20,216 nt of DNA from a virus. Position numbers and translations under genes: made by a program. Each line of letters begins with the position of its first letter. The stretch's first letter is position 1. The notes under the pieces are model-generated. The model made no database searches and was not told where the DNA came from. It worked only from the letters and a program-made list of their open reading frames with translations. Location: the IMG/VR virus record IMGVR_UViG_3300042541_001499, positions 1 to 20,216 of that record, one strand, 5' to 3'. Below are positions 1 to 6,670 of this stretch, piece by piece.

Positions 1-676
1 CGCCGGTCAGGCTTCGATTGTAGATCCGGTAACGGATCGGTCTGCCCGTCGAGTCGATGACGACGCCGGAAAAGTCTTGCTCGCCTCTCTTAAGCGGCTT
101 AAACGGTTTTGCATCTGTCCCGTTGCGATTAGGAATCGAGCCGATGCGGTCAGCCTCGATGGCTTGCAGCCGGATCGGACTGATTTTGAGCATCTCGTCG
201 AGCTGCGTCATCGGCACTTCGGACACGATGTAACCGATGTCACCGTCCCGCTTCATCGAGGTCACGCCCAAACCGGCCAGCACCCGAAAGTGGTGGCGCC
301 GGGTCAAGTCGCAGCTCGCCATCCACCGCTCAACATACGCTGTGATCGCCCTGTTGGCTTCCTCGGAGCTTGTGCGCGGCACGTACTGCAAGCGGCCCAC
401 CGAAAAGGTGCGGTACTTGCGCAGGATGCTTTTAACCACACTGCTATTCTCTTCCAGCCACCGAGCCTCCCGGATGAGCGTCACCCGGTCGGTATGGTTG
501 CGGCTGGAATCTGGCTGATCAAGTGATTGCCCGCTCGCCCGGCGATTGGTCGATGATTGCGCTCCGACGCGCCAGTAGCCCGTCCTTTCGCCCGCCTCAA
601 GCTGCGCCTTCGCGCGTTGGCGTTGCAAGGCGGTTGCCGGACTGAAAAACCTGATCGTTTGTTCGATAAAACTCAT
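1..676 (-). CDS. Phage portal protein, lambda gpB-like (partial, C-terminus outside window)
   Basis: The first 225 residues of a portal protein, the ring at the capsid vertex through which DNA is packaged and ejected and on which TerL docks. The gene starts at ATG 676 and runs off the left edge with no stop. The translation begins MSFIEQTIRFFSPATALQRQ. It then has the family's typical N-terminal order: a helical stretch near residues 66-85 (REARWLEENSSVVKSILRKY) matching the 'neighbours joined to remaining residues' helix, then TSMKRDGDIGYIV (about 140-152, the 'DGD' strand) and IRLQAIEADRIGSIPN (about 168-183, the 'iEaDri' motif). These are features of the Phage_portal_2 family. The start overlaps the stop of the upstream small gene as ATGA. 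There is no Shine-Dalgarno motif, so expression probably depends on translational coupling. Position right after TerL and a small protein is the lambda order. Confidence 0.88.
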   Translation of the reverse strand, partial: MSFIEQTIRFFSPATALQRQRAKAQLEAGERTGYWRVGAQSSTNRRASGQSLDQPDSSRNHTDRVTLIREARWLEENSSVVKSILRKYRTFSVGRLQYVPRTSSEEANRAITAYVERWMASCDLTRRHHFRVLAGLGVTSMKRDGDIGYIVSEVPMTQLDEMLKISPIRLQAIEADRIGSIPNRNGTDAKPFKPLKRGEQDFSGVVIDSTGRPIRYRIYNRSLTG

Positions 677-948
677 AGCGGAAAGGTTGAAAAGTCAGGT
701 TTGAGGCGGTTGGAGATACCCGGATACTTTACGGGGTCGAGCTGGTGCATTCTGCGCATCACAGCCCGCATCAAAGTCATGACGGGAATGCCGCCATCCG
801 ATCCAGATGCGCGGGTTTCGGACTCACCGCCGCCCGATGTGCTGATAACGATGGTGCCCTGCCCTTCGGTCAGCGCCGAAAGACACTGATCGTAAAGCGT
901 CTCGCAAAATTGCAGAGAAGCATACCGTAAAATCGAAGGTCCGCCCAT
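673..948 (-). CDS. Small protein between large terminase and portal (gpW/head-tail joining position)
   Basis: A 91-residue protein starting MGGPSILRYASLQFCETLYD. It lies 16 bases after the TerL stop and overlaps the portal start by 4 bases (ATGA). Lambda-type phages have the small head-completion protein gpW at exactly this spot, so a head-tail joining role is a positional inference. The sequence itself is not clearly gpW: it lacks that family's usual basic start, has a Ser/Gly-rich middle (TSGGGESETRASGSDGG, about 38-54) and ends in a basic tail (MRRMHQLDPVKYP...). The frame is open much further upstream, but that part lies inside TerL and reads as a Ser/Arg-rich shadow, so ATG 948 is preferred. 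Upstream SD-like bases (GAGTGA) are weak. Confidence 0.68.
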   Translation of the reverse strand: MGGPSILRYASLQFCETLYDQCLSALTEGQGTIVISTSGGGESETRASGSDGGIPVMTLMRAVMRRMHQLDPVKYPGISNRLKPDFSTFPL

Positions 949-964
949 AAAGTCACTCTGTCTG

Positions 965-2773
965 TCAAGCGTTGACAGACTCTGCCTCGTTTGTGATGAT
1001 TTCGGCCTGCCCGATGATCTTTTCGATGCAGGCGGCCAGCACCTGCATGGCTTCGGCGTCGAACGAGTGGTTCTCGCCCAGCTTTTTGAAAAACGTCTTG
1101 TTCTTGCCGGTCCGCTTGTCCTTCTCGGTGACAAAGACCTCATTCTGGATCTCTTTGAAATACCACTTTGGCGCATTGTGCGCGATTTGCCACGATGCAC
1201 CCTGGCCCGCGCGCAGCCGATGCAGAACCAGCTTGATGTAGTCGCTGCTCCAGACAATACGGTCGCACAAGTCAGCCTGTCGAGCGTTGCGGACTTTGGA
1301 TCGTGCAAGCCCCACACCGGAATCAACGTGCTGGATCTGCGAATATGGACGTTTGACTGACCGGCTGCGACCGGTCCGCTTGTCCAGCAGTGTCCAAGTG
1401 AAGAATTGTGCTTTGTCGCCTTTTAATGCGATCCAATTATTGGCCGCACACTGGCGGTAAACTTCCCCTTGATACCGCTCAAACCCGCAATCGACGAACA
1501 CGCGCCTGTCGGTAATCTCTAATCTCTTCTGCAAGTCAGCCAATTGCGCCCATGTGTGCAGCTCGCCCGCGTAAAAGAGCCTAGATTCGCCGTTTTGCGC
1601 CCAAAGTCGGACGATGACGCGGAAATAGTCACGCTGAACGTCTACGGTCATGTAACGCCTAAACTCTTGATCCCACGGCTCCTCCATCGCGAAACCACCC
1701 GACAAATTGACCTCTTCGCTCTGAAACTCCCGCATATCCCAGAACTCACCCAGTCGTTTGCGCACAAACTCCGCCAATGGCGAGTAATCACCCAATTTCC
1801 GCGCGTGTTCGGCCTTTAGGAACTCGCTGGCGATCGTGTCCCACGCTACCCATGGCACGGTCAGCGCGTTCCAGTGGTAACTCTTGACGCGCGGGTCTGG
1901 CGCCGAGTTCTGATTCTGATAGAACCCGCTGTTCGCGATCTGCCGGCGGACTTGCGGCTCGTCCTTGAGGTGGACTTTGCACGAGGGGCATTCGTATCTG
2001 ACCGTGTTCTTGATCCGCGCGAGGTCGTATTTGCCGTCAGCCAGCTTGGCGCCTTCACCGTCCCACTTGAGCTGACCCAGCACCATCGGCCACTTTTCCC
2101 CGCACGCAGGACAAGCCACATGCCACTCGCTGCATGATCCGGCGGTAAACGATTCGTAGAACTCGCCGCTGTTGTTCATCGGTGTTGAGACGTAGATCCG
2201 CTTCGAGTTGCGCGCATCGAACGAGGTTGTCCGCTTGCGTGACTCGTCGATGTGCCCGTGCGTCCAGTAGGCGGCCTCGTCCCCGATGACATAGCGCGCC
2301 GCCTTACTCTGCAAGTTGTGGATGTTGCTGGCGCCCATCACGTACTGGGTCATGTGAGCGAATGCCACCGTCCGCTTCTGGATGCTTTTGTCCCCTTTGT
2401 TGAGCATCGCCCGCACCGGCTTGCAGTCCAGAATCCGATGCTTAAACCGGGTGTCTAGGAACTCGTCGGCGTGCTCGTCTGTTTGCAGGTAGAGACACAT
2501 GTCCCCGCCTTCTTCCGCGATCAGGTACAACATGGCGCCTTCGGCCAGGGCGGTCTTGGCGCTCTGCACCGAGCACGCGCAGATGATTTCGCGCGTCTCG
2601 TGATTTCGCAGCTCTTCAAGCGGCGCTTTAATCCACGGGGAATTGCGCACATCGAACGACCCGAGGATCGGCCCGCGCTCGAACCGCACGTGCGTTCTCA
2701 GCCACTCGTCTACCGGCAGCTTAGGCGTTGGCCGCCAAACCTCCGCCATCAATGGGTAGATCGAGAATGCCAT
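965..2773 (-). CDS. terL: Terminase large subunit, GpA family
   Basis: A 602-residue packaging motor that pumps DNA into the prohead and cuts concatemers; close to the usual length of lambda gpA-type terminases. The ATPase part has a variant Walker A (CSVQSAKT, about 67-74), a Walker B ending in Asp-Glu (YVIGDEA, 161-167) and a coupling motif VSTP (195-198). A zinc-ribbon insertion follows, with CPAC at 221-224 and CPSC at 262-265. The C-terminal RNase H-like nuclease shows acidic residues in MTVDVQ (D378), VFVDCGF (D428) and HSFDAEA (about D572). Its start overlaps the TerS stop as TAATG, typical of a coupled terminase pair. All of this matches the Phage_GpA family (established), so confidence is high. 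Such enzymes usually cut at cos sites, but no cos site was identified here. Confidence 0.95.
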   Translation of the reverse strand: MAFSIYPLMAEVWRPTPKLPVDEWLRTHVRFERGPILGSFDVRNSPWIKAPLEELRNHETREIICACSVQSAKTALAEGAMLYLIAEEGGDMCLYLQTDEHADEFLDTRFKHRILDCKPVRAMLNKGDKSIQKRTVAFAHMTQYVMGASNIHNLQSKAARYVIGDEAAYWTHGHIDESRKRTTSFDARNSKRIYVSTPMNNSGEFYESFTAGSCSEWHVACPACGEKWPMVLGQLKWDGEGAKLADGKYDLARIKNTVRYECPSCKVHLKDEPQVRRQIANSGFYQNQNSAPDPRVKSYHWNALTVPWVAWDTIASEFLKAEHARKLGDYSPLAEFVRKRLGEFWDMREFQSEEVNLSGGFAMEEPWDQEFRRYMTVDVQRDYFRVIVRLWAQNGESRLFYAGELHTWAQLADLQKRLEITDRRVFVDCGFERYQGEVYRQCAANNWIALKGDKAQFFTWTLLDKRTGRSRSVKRPYSQIQHVDSGVGLARSKVRNARQADLCDRIVWSSDYIKLVLHRLRAGQGASWQIAHNAPKWYFKEIQNEVFVTEKDKRTGKNKTFFKKLGENHSFDAEAMQVLAACIEKIIGQAEIITNEAESVNA

Positions 2774-3477
2774 TAGCTCTTGCGCGGTCTCCCTCTCTTC
2801 ACTGGCTCGGTTGGCGCGATCTCGACTTCCATCATTTCGACATCCACCTTCTTCGCCTTTAGCTGCTCTTCGATTTTGACGTAATCCTCGTGCTCCATCT
2901 CCCGCAGGATCTTGTCGATGCAGACAAGCAGCCGCTCCTCGGCCTCCGCCGGCGACACACCGCTCACCTCGTAGGCCATCTCAGGCGGGATGCGCTTGAT
3001 CTTCTCTTTGATGGCATACATGACCGCCCGTACCTGCGCCAGCACCTCATCGACGGACACGTATTTTGCCTGTAGAATCTCGATCTGTGTGGCCAGCTTC
3101 TGGCACTCTAGATGGATCTTGCGCGCCTTGAGCGATGCCACGTCCTGCACTCCCTCGACGTTGATCGTGTCCCCGTCGTTCAACCGCGTGTACTTACCGC
3201 TGGCCAAAAACTGCTGGCGCGCGGCCTTGATCTTTTCGATGTCGTAGCCGTTTGGCCCTTTAATAAAAGCCTCAGGATACTTCTCTTCCCAGCGACGCAA
3301 AGCGCCCGGCGAGATCGAGAAAAAATCGGCCACATCTTTCTGAGTCTCGTAGCGCGGCTGGGTGTTGCGGCTCTTAAGGAACTCGCTTTCCGCATAGGAC
3401 AACGGATGGCCAGCAGCGACCCGCGCGAGCAGGTCTTGCAGCTTCTTCTGTGTGTCCTCGGCGGTCGTTGCATCCAT
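2773..3477 (-). CDS. terS: Terminase small subunit (Nu1-like DNA-recognition protein)
   Basis: A 234-residue protein directly upstream of TerL, sharing one base with it (TAATG). Around residues 43-66 it has a helix-turn-helix, YETQKDVADFFSISPGALRRW, of the MerR/Nu1 kind that binds packaging sites. A long charged helical region (about 105-200) fits oligomerisation, and the basic Arg/Lys-rich end (VKRGRPRKS) may touch DNA or TerL. It is longer than lambda Nu1. ATG 3477 is chosen because it lies 4 bases after the preceding stop. An in-frame GTG at 3504 would add nine residues (beginning RRCAINNS) overlapping that upstream gene, and has no better ribosome site. The role as TerS is an inference from position plus the HTH, but a strong one. 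Confidence 0.85.
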   Translation of the reverse strand: MDATTAEDTQKKLQDLLARVAAGHPLSYAESEFLKSRNTQPRYETQKDVADFFSISPGALRRWEEKYPEAFIKGPNGYDIEKIKAARQQFLASGKYTRLNDGDTINVEGVQDVASLKARKIHLECQKLATQIEILQAKYVSVDEVLAQVRAVMYAIKEKIKRIPPEMAYEVSGVSPAEAEERLLVCIDKILREMEHEDYVKIEEQLKAKKVDVEMMEVEIAPTEPVKRGRPRKS

Positions 3478-3481
3478 GCTG

Positions 3482-3676
3482 TTATTGATTGCGCATCTCC
3501 GCACGGCTGCGCTCGATCAAATCCGCAGCATGTGCGGCGCGTCCAGTGCTTTCGCACCACTCAATCCACTCACGCAGCAGCACACCAGTGTCACCGAGTC
3601 GTTCCTGCGAGTCGGCGACCGTCTCCCGTGAGATGTCCATGGTCTGCTGCATCCGCTGCGGCACCTCACCCAGCAT
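3482..3676 (-). CDS. Small hypothetical protein upstream of terS
   Basis: A 64-residue, mostly helical protein (MLGEVPQRMQQTMDISRETV...), with no family recognised. It sits between an unknown 188-residue protein and TerS in the same leftward series. ATG 3676 is preferred: it lies 7 bases after the previous stop and behind GATAGAGAGATC, one of the few purine-rich, SD-like sites in the window. An upstream in-frame ATG at 3739 would overlap the preceding gene by 56 bases. Its stop is 4 bases before the terS start. Small proteins next to terminases include packaging accessory factors, but nothing in the sequence shows that here. Confidence 0.6.
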   Translation of the reverse strand: MLGEVPQRMQQTMDISRETVADSQERLGDTGVLLREWIEWCESTGRAAHAADLIERSRAEMRNQ

Positions 3677-3683
3677 GATCTCT

Positions 3684-4250
3684 CTATCCACTTGAGGCGG
3701 TGTCGGTGGCTTCGGGAATCTGCTTTTGGAGTGTCTCATAGATTTCTTGTAGGAATTGCATCTCCTCTAGGATCTCGGCGATCATCTCCGCATCGAGCGT
3801 CTCAATGACGTGCCCTTCGCGCCACCATCGCTTGATGCAGCCAAGGGAAGCCATCAGGTTCTGGAACTTGAGAACGTCCGTCTTTCGCGGCGTCGTCTTT
3901 GGCGCGGATTCAAGCCCCATCGCGATCTGTAACTGTTTGTATTGGCTGCTCCCTGTCTTTTGCAGCGGTGGCTTGTCCGGTGACATGCGCGCGAGTCGCA
4001 TACAGCGATAAACCGCATAGTAGTCACCGGCGCCGACGTGCTGGGTCGCGTATGCTTCCCAGTCGTCTTCGTCTACTCCTTCTTTGAGTTTGACGCACGC
4101 CTTGCCGACTTTCCAAGCACGCTGGAATGCGGTCTGGCTGATCGTCGATGCGGCATGCGCTTCCTCCCGCATCATGGAAAGCTCAATTGCTGCAAAGTCC
4201 TCCAGCTCTTTTATGCTAAAGGTGTCAAAATTAGGTAGTGCTAGTTGCAT
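3684..4250 (-). CDS. Hypothetical protein resembling DUF3102-type phage proteins
   Basis: A 188-residue protein. The stretch at about 44-95 (AFQRAWKVGKACVKLKEGVD... then YYAVYRCMRLARM) looks like the core of DUF3102: an 'iGkaLieaK' helix, a tryptophan-containing linker and an 'RTaqrYMRLA'-like helix. That family is common in phages and plasmids and has no firm function; some members sit by terminases or ParB-like genes. The C-terminal third (LDAEMIAEILEEMQFLQEIYETLQ) is predicted coiled coil. The start is ATG 4250, 3 bases after the previous stop, without an SD site. A DNA-binding accessory role is possible but unproven. Confidence 0.62.
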   Translation of the reverse strand: MQLALPNFDTFSIKELEDFAAIELSMMREEAHAASTISQTAFQRAWKVGKACVKLKEGVDEDDWEAYATQHVGAGDYYAVYRCMRLARMSPDKPPLQKTGSSQYKQLQIAMGLESAPKTTPRKTDVLKFQNLMASLGCIKRWWREGHVIETLDAEMIAEILEEMQFLQEIYETLQKQIPEATDTASSG

Positions 4251-4253
4251 AGG

Positions 4254-4454
4254 TCAGGCGTCGCGGCGGAAACGGAATGGCATAGATGAGTCGTCGAGCG
4301 TGTAGATCTCGTGCACGTATTTCTTCATGCGGAAGCGCAGAGCTGCGGCTGCTTGACCTCGTGACTTTGCGTTAAGCTCACGCACTTCGCCGACCTGCAT
4401 GTTTTTGAAGCGCGCGACGTTCTTTCTGGTTTCGAGTTTGATTGGTGTGAACAT
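4254..4454 (-). CDS. Small basic hypothetical protein
   Basis: A 66-residue, strongly basic protein (MFTPIKLETRKNVARFKNMQ...), rich in Arg/Lys with a helical AAAALRFRMKKYVHEIYTL segment, suggesting nucleic-acid contact. No family is recognised. It lies between the RuvC-like resolvase (5 bases upstream) and the DUF3102-like gene (3 bases downstream), so it belongs to the same transcript. Its start at 4454 follows an A/C-rich tract (AACAACTCTAACTACC) like many other starts in this window and has no SD motif. Confidence 0.6.
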   Translation of the reverse strand: MFTPIKLETRKNVARFKNMQVGEVRELNAKSRGQAAAALRFRMKKYVHEIYTLDDSSMPFRFRRDA

Positions 4455-4459
4455 GGTAG

Positions 4460-4915
4460 TTAGAGTTGTTTTTCCTGTGCGTAGGCTAGGAGCAGAAGAG
4501 CATCCGCAGTTTTTAGGGTCACCTTAAGATGTGGGTACCGCCGCTGCGCCTCGGCCTTGAGCTTGTTTTTGTGCTCGGTAGTGGTGGAATCTCCTTTGCT
4601 ACCAAGTCGAAAGTGCTTCTGCCAGTCTTGCGGCCTGACTAGGATGACAGGCATTCGGAGCGATACCGCGACGCCTCGCACGAGCCCGCAGTTAAACGCG
4701 AGAGGGAAGATGGTCGATCCCGGCAGCGCTTTGCCGACAAACTTCGGCACGTCCTCGATGATGCACTTGATGCCGGGCCTCATGCTGTAGAGCAGGCCGA
4801 TCTCCTCCGCGATTTCGGTATCGCTGCCCGGCATCCCCATACAGGAGGCGAGCGCGGCGCTGTCCCACGCGATCCCGCCGTTCACTCCTGGGTCGATTGC
4901 AATGTAACTGGTCAT
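4460..4915 (-). CDS. RuvC-like Holliday junction resolvase
   Basis: A 151-residue RNase H-fold endonuclease predicted to resolve four-way or branched DNA before packaging. It begins with IAIDPGVNGGIAW, the RuvC signature with the first catalytic Asp (D8) and a Gly-rich turn. A second acidic residue lies in CIIEDVP (E54), and a C-terminal TADALLLLAYA carries the last one (D138), followed by the usual hydrophobic helix. The length matches cellular and phage RuvC-type proteins. VILVRPQDWQKHF (about 90-102) is also typical of phage members. The start overlaps the stop of the upstream HTH gene (ATGA). Phages commonly keep such resolvases close to their terminase, as here. Confidence in fold and class is high; substrate preference is inferred. 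Confidence 0.87.
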   Translation of the reverse strand: MTSYIAIDPGVNGGIAWDSAALASCMGMPGSDTEIAEEIGLLYSMRPGIKCIIEDVPKFVGKALPGSTIFPLAFNCGLVRGVAVSLRMPVILVRPQDWQKHFRLGSKGDSTTTEHKNKLKAEAQRRYPHLKVTLKTADALLLLAYAQEKQL

Positions 4916-5328
4916 GATTTAGGTGCGTCTTGTTCGATGTGCTCCCATTTCGCATGGTGCACGGATTCGTAAATCTTCCGCTGCGGTTGTGGCCGCATCC
5001 CGTGCTTGGGTTTGAGGTGGAAGCTCTCCAGCGTTTTCTCCACCTTCTTGGAAAATGCCTGCTTGGAAATGCGGTGGCGCTTGGCGATCTGGTCCATAGA
5101 CTCCTCGGCCCGACCGATCAGCCCGTAGCAATAAGCGACCGCATCCAGCTCGACCATCGGAGTGGCTGAGTCGGCGATGTAGGCCAGCACGGCGCTGATG
5201 CCTTTCGCGTAGCTATAGTGGTCGAGGTCGCGCGCCTCTCGTTCGATCTGGAAACGCACGTACTCGGCTTTTACGATGTCGATGGCCTGCGCCCGGCTCA
5301 GATCCGCATGTTGCTTCCACCGCCGCAC
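4912..5328 (-). CDS. HTH (sigma region 4-like) protein heading the packaging block; likely 5'-truncated call
   Basis: A 138-residue protein with a helix-turn-helix near 77-101 (SMDQIAKRHRISKQAFSKKVEKTL), resembling sigma region 4 or small phage transcription factors. As first gene of the leftward packaging block it could control late transcription, but this is inference. The nearest usable start in frame is GTG 5328, with no SD. The frame continues upstream without a stop for about 28 codons with good coding character (VAAPEYVEAPEDILAERI), yet contains no ATG, GTG or TTG. A one-base change in the A5 run at 5386-5390 would join it to ATG 5435 (MTGSRHPDASTPTTQFF...), adding about 36 residues. 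The true gene may therefore begin at 5435 with a sequencing error, mutation or programmed slip. Confidence 0.72.
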   Translation of the reverse strand: MRRWKQHADLSRAQAIDIVKAEYVRFQIEREARDLDHYSYAKGISAVLAYIADSATPMVELDAVAYCYGLIGRAEESMDQIAKRHRISKQAFSKKVEKTLESFHLKPKHGMRPQPQRKIYESVHHAKWEHIEQDAPKS

Positions 5329-5436
5329 GATGCGCTCGGCGAGGATGTCCTCCGGCGCCTCAACGTACTCGGGAGCGGCTACCTGAAAAACTGGGTGGTC
5401 GGTGTCGATGCGTCAGGATGCCGAGAACCGGTCATG

Positions 5437-5476
5437 ATGCAAATAAATTGCATAATACAAATGCAAAAAATTTGCA
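5437..5476. promoter_or_regulatory. Candidate operator: two ATGCAA/TTGCAT-type palindromes
   Basis: Two inverted repeats stand side by side just upstream of the packaging-block leader gene: ATGCAA-N5-TTGCAT (5437-5453) and TGCAAA-N3-TTTGCA (5462-5476), centres 24 bases apart. A degenerate third half-site TGCAAATAATG follows at 5481. A leftward -10-like hexamer TATTAT (minus strand, 5452-5457) lies between them, so a bound protein would block or position polymerase. A related site (TTGCA-N6-TGCAA) recurs at 6307-6322. The Cro-sized HTH protein encoded at 5748-5987 is the natural candidate binder (inference). Confidence 0.5.
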
Positions 5477-5534
5477 ACAGTGCAAATAATGCGCGCGAGG
5501 CGGAAACCTGCCTTTTATGACATGTTCAAGAGAT

Positions 5535-5633
5535 TACTTTTCCGGGGGGTACTTTTCCCGTACTCGACTTTTTTTGAACACTACTTTTCTTATACGAGGT
5601 TTTTGTGGCTATAACTATTATGGTACTTTTTTC
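5535..5633. repeat. Four TACTTTT(C) direct repeats in the AT-rich divergent region
   Basis: TACTTTTC occurs at 5535-5542, 5550-5557 and 5582-5589, with a longer TACTTTTTTC at 5624-5633, all in the same orientation (GAAAAGTA on the minus strand). The first two are 15 bases apart, the others 32 and 42 bases apart. The surrounding 5454-5747 stretch has no convincing gene, is much more AT-rich than its surroundings, and separates leftward from rightward transcription. Binding sites for a regulator are plausible; spacing is irregular, so chance cannot be excluded. Confidence 0.3.
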
Positions 5634-5710
5634 TCATATGTAAGAATCGTATCATATTTGATAATCAATCAATGTTTATCATTATTGAGAGACGCACCAT
5701 GGATTGACTC

Positions 5711-5738
5711 TTGACCGCATCCCCTATCAGCGTACAGT
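5711..5738 (+). promoter_or_regulatory. Promoter P1 (TTGACC-16-TACAGT)
   Basis: A -35 TTGACC (5711-5716) and a -10 TACAGT (5733-5738), separated by 16 bases that include ATCCCC. The same design recurs at 5971-5998 and 6330-6357, and with an unrelated spacer sequence at 19811-19838 on the minus strand. The ATG at 5748 is 10 bases from the end of the -10, so the message would have a leader of only a few bases. Confidence 0.7.
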
Positions 5739-5747
5739 CACCAGCTC

Positions 5748-5987
5748 ATGACCAAGACCACCACCACCACCACCGAGACGCTAGGACAAACGCTCATCTC
5801 AATCCGTCGCAAGTATGGACTCAGCCAATCGCAGTGCGCTCGACTCATCCCAGGCTTGCCGCTCAAGATGCTGCAAAAGTACGAGCAGCACGCGAGCGAG
5901 CCGCCTGTCTGGGTGCAGCTACTGCTCATTGATGCACTCATAAAAAAAGCGAAAAAGATTAAATCATCTGTTGACGCTATCCCCTGA
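5748..5987 (+). CDS. Cro-sized helix-turn-helix regulator
   Basis: A 79-residue protein: a Thr-rich start (MTKTTTTTTETLG), then an XRE/lambda-repressor-type HTH at about 13-50 (GQTLISIRRKYGLSQSQCARLIPGLPLKMLQKYEQ), and a basic C-terminal helix ending IKKAKKIKSSVDAIP. Size and position, first rightward gene across a divergent control region from the packaging block, fit a Cro/CII-like switch protein, likely acting on the nearby palindromes (inference). The Thr run comes from an ACC repeat after the start codon, part of the window's A/C-rich initiation style. P1 places the start almost at +1. The last codons (SVDAIP) double as the -35 and spacer of promoter P2. Confidence 0.72.
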   Translation: MTKTTTTTTETLGQTLISIRRKYGLSQSQCARLIPGLPLKMLQKYEQHASEPPVWVQLLLIDALIKKAKKIKSSVDAIP

Positions 5988-5998
5988 CAGAGTATGGT
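5971..5998 (+). promoter_or_regulatory. Promoter P2 (TTGACG-16-TATGGT)
   Basis: A -35 TTGACG (5971-5976), spacer CTATCCCCTGACAGAG and -10 TATGGT (5993-5998). It overlaps the 3' end of the HTH gene. The next ATG (6005) follows the -10 after only six bases (GACCAC), so transcription would begin at or next to the start codon and yield a leaderless message. The bases TGACCACATG at the start also occur at the minus-strand copy near 19803. Confidence 0.72.
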
Positions 5999-6004
5999 GA
6001 CCAC

Positions 6005-6268
6005 ATGCAAACAACACCACTCACCATCGGCCTCACAGTCCAGCACATCAAAACGCCCTCGCATTACGCTCCCCGCATCGGCCAGGTTATCGACATAAAA
6101 GACGGACGCGCTCAGGTCGATTGGGCAGGCTGGCCAAAAACATGGGTCAAGTTTGATTCGATCAAGGTGACTGACGACGGTTGGCGCGACACGCCCAACA
6201 TGCCGCACACAGCAGCCCGGACCGTTACGCTGCCAGACGGCACGGTCTACCGCGAGTACCGCAAATAA
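6005..6268 (+). CDS. Small KOW/SH3-like hypothetical protein
   Basis: An 87-residue protein. Residues about 9-52 (GLTVQHIKTPSHYAPRIGQVI...AQVDWAGWPKTWVKFDSIKV) read as a small beta barrel of the KOW/SH3/Tudor kind: a 'G..V' turn, a 'G.V..i..g.a.VdW' strand pair and an aromatic end. Such modules bind nucleic acid or protein, but no specific family is recognised. The start at ATG 6005 is set by promoter P2, which leaves essentially no 5' leader, and no SD is possible. It ends 61 bases before promoter P3. Confidence 0.62.
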   Translation: MQTTPLTIGLTVQHIKTPSHYAPRIGQVIDIKDGRAQVDWAGWPKTWVKFDSIKVTDDGWRDTPNMPHTAARTVTLPDGTVYREYRK

Positions 6269-6306
6269 GCGGACCCATCAAAGCCCTCCCGCTCCTTTTT
6301 ATTTAT

Positions 6307-6322
6307 TTGCAAAATAATGCAA
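6307..6322. promoter_or_regulatory. Candidate operator palindrome TTGCA-N6-TGCAA
   Basis: An inverted repeat in the AT-rich spacer, eight bases upstream of the P3 -35. It shares the TTGCA/TGCAA arms of the two palindromes at 5437-5476, which makes it a likely third site for the same regulator. Confidence 0.42.
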
Positions 6323-6329
6323 TTATCCG

Positions 6330-6357
6330 TTGACGCTATCCCCCGTTAGCGTATAGT
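6330..6357 (+). promoter_or_regulatory. Promoter P3 (TTGACG-16-TATAGT)
   Basis: A -35 TTGACG (6330-6335), spacer beginning CTATCCCC and -10 TATAGT (6352-6357). The first 14 bases are identical to P2. Unlike P1 and P2 the gene it serves starts at 6404, giving a leader of about 40 bases. An in-frame GTG at 6356 lies inside the -10 and cannot be the start of a message from this promoter. Confidence 0.7.
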
Positions 6358-6403
6358 GACGACACAGCCCGCCAATCACGGCAGGCGCAACCGACCGACC
6401 AAT

Positions 6404-6604
6404 ATGAATAACGAAATTACATCCGGCAACTACAAGGCAACAGTAAAGCAAATTCAAGACGGATACGGCGATACAGCCTTCCGCGTCATGGTGCTTTGCA
6501 TGACGGGGACGCACGAAGCAGGCGACGTGCTCTTCATGAAAAACTACGATACGGAACGCGCCGCAATGACCGCAGCACGTCGCGAACTGAAAAAGGCAGC
6601 ATAA
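6404..6604 (+). CDS. Small hypothetical protein
   Basis: A 66-residue protein, MNNEITSGNYKATVKQIQDG..., reading as a compact alpha/beta fold: strands at 10-17 and 25-33, then a helix DTERAAMTAARRELKKA at the end. No family is recognised. ATG 6404 is chosen because promoter P3 starts transcription near 6364. The leader (CCCGCCAATCACGGCAGGC...) has no SD. It is the third member of the short rightward block. Confidence 0.58.
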   Translation: MNNEITSGNYKATVKQIQDGYGDTAFRVMVLCMTGTHEAGDVLFMKNYDTERAAMTAARRELKKAA

Positions 6605-6670
6605 ACGCTTTTTGCTTTTTACCCCTTATGTGCCCCTCATGTGCACATCCACCCCCACCAACACCCCAAT

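Noticed and set aside
949-1326. N-terminal extension of the protein at 673-948
   Set aside because: It lies inside TerL in another frame and reads as Ser/Arg/Thr low-complexity; ATG 948 sits in the TerL-portal gap.
3112-3678. 188-residue plus-strand ORF opposite terS and the 64-residue gene
   Set aside because: Antisense shadow; the minus strand encodes TerS with HTH and coupled junctions, while the plus frame is Ser/Pro/His-rich without motifs.
5711-5932. 73-residue plus-strand ORF with HDQDHHHHH
   Set aside because: The His run is the ACC repeat at the start of the HTH gene read in another frame; its start lies on the P1 -35.
6269-6306. Possible terminator GCGG...CCGC followed by CTTTTT after the KOW-like gene
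   Set aside because: The stem would be only about four pairs with a long loop; too weak to call.
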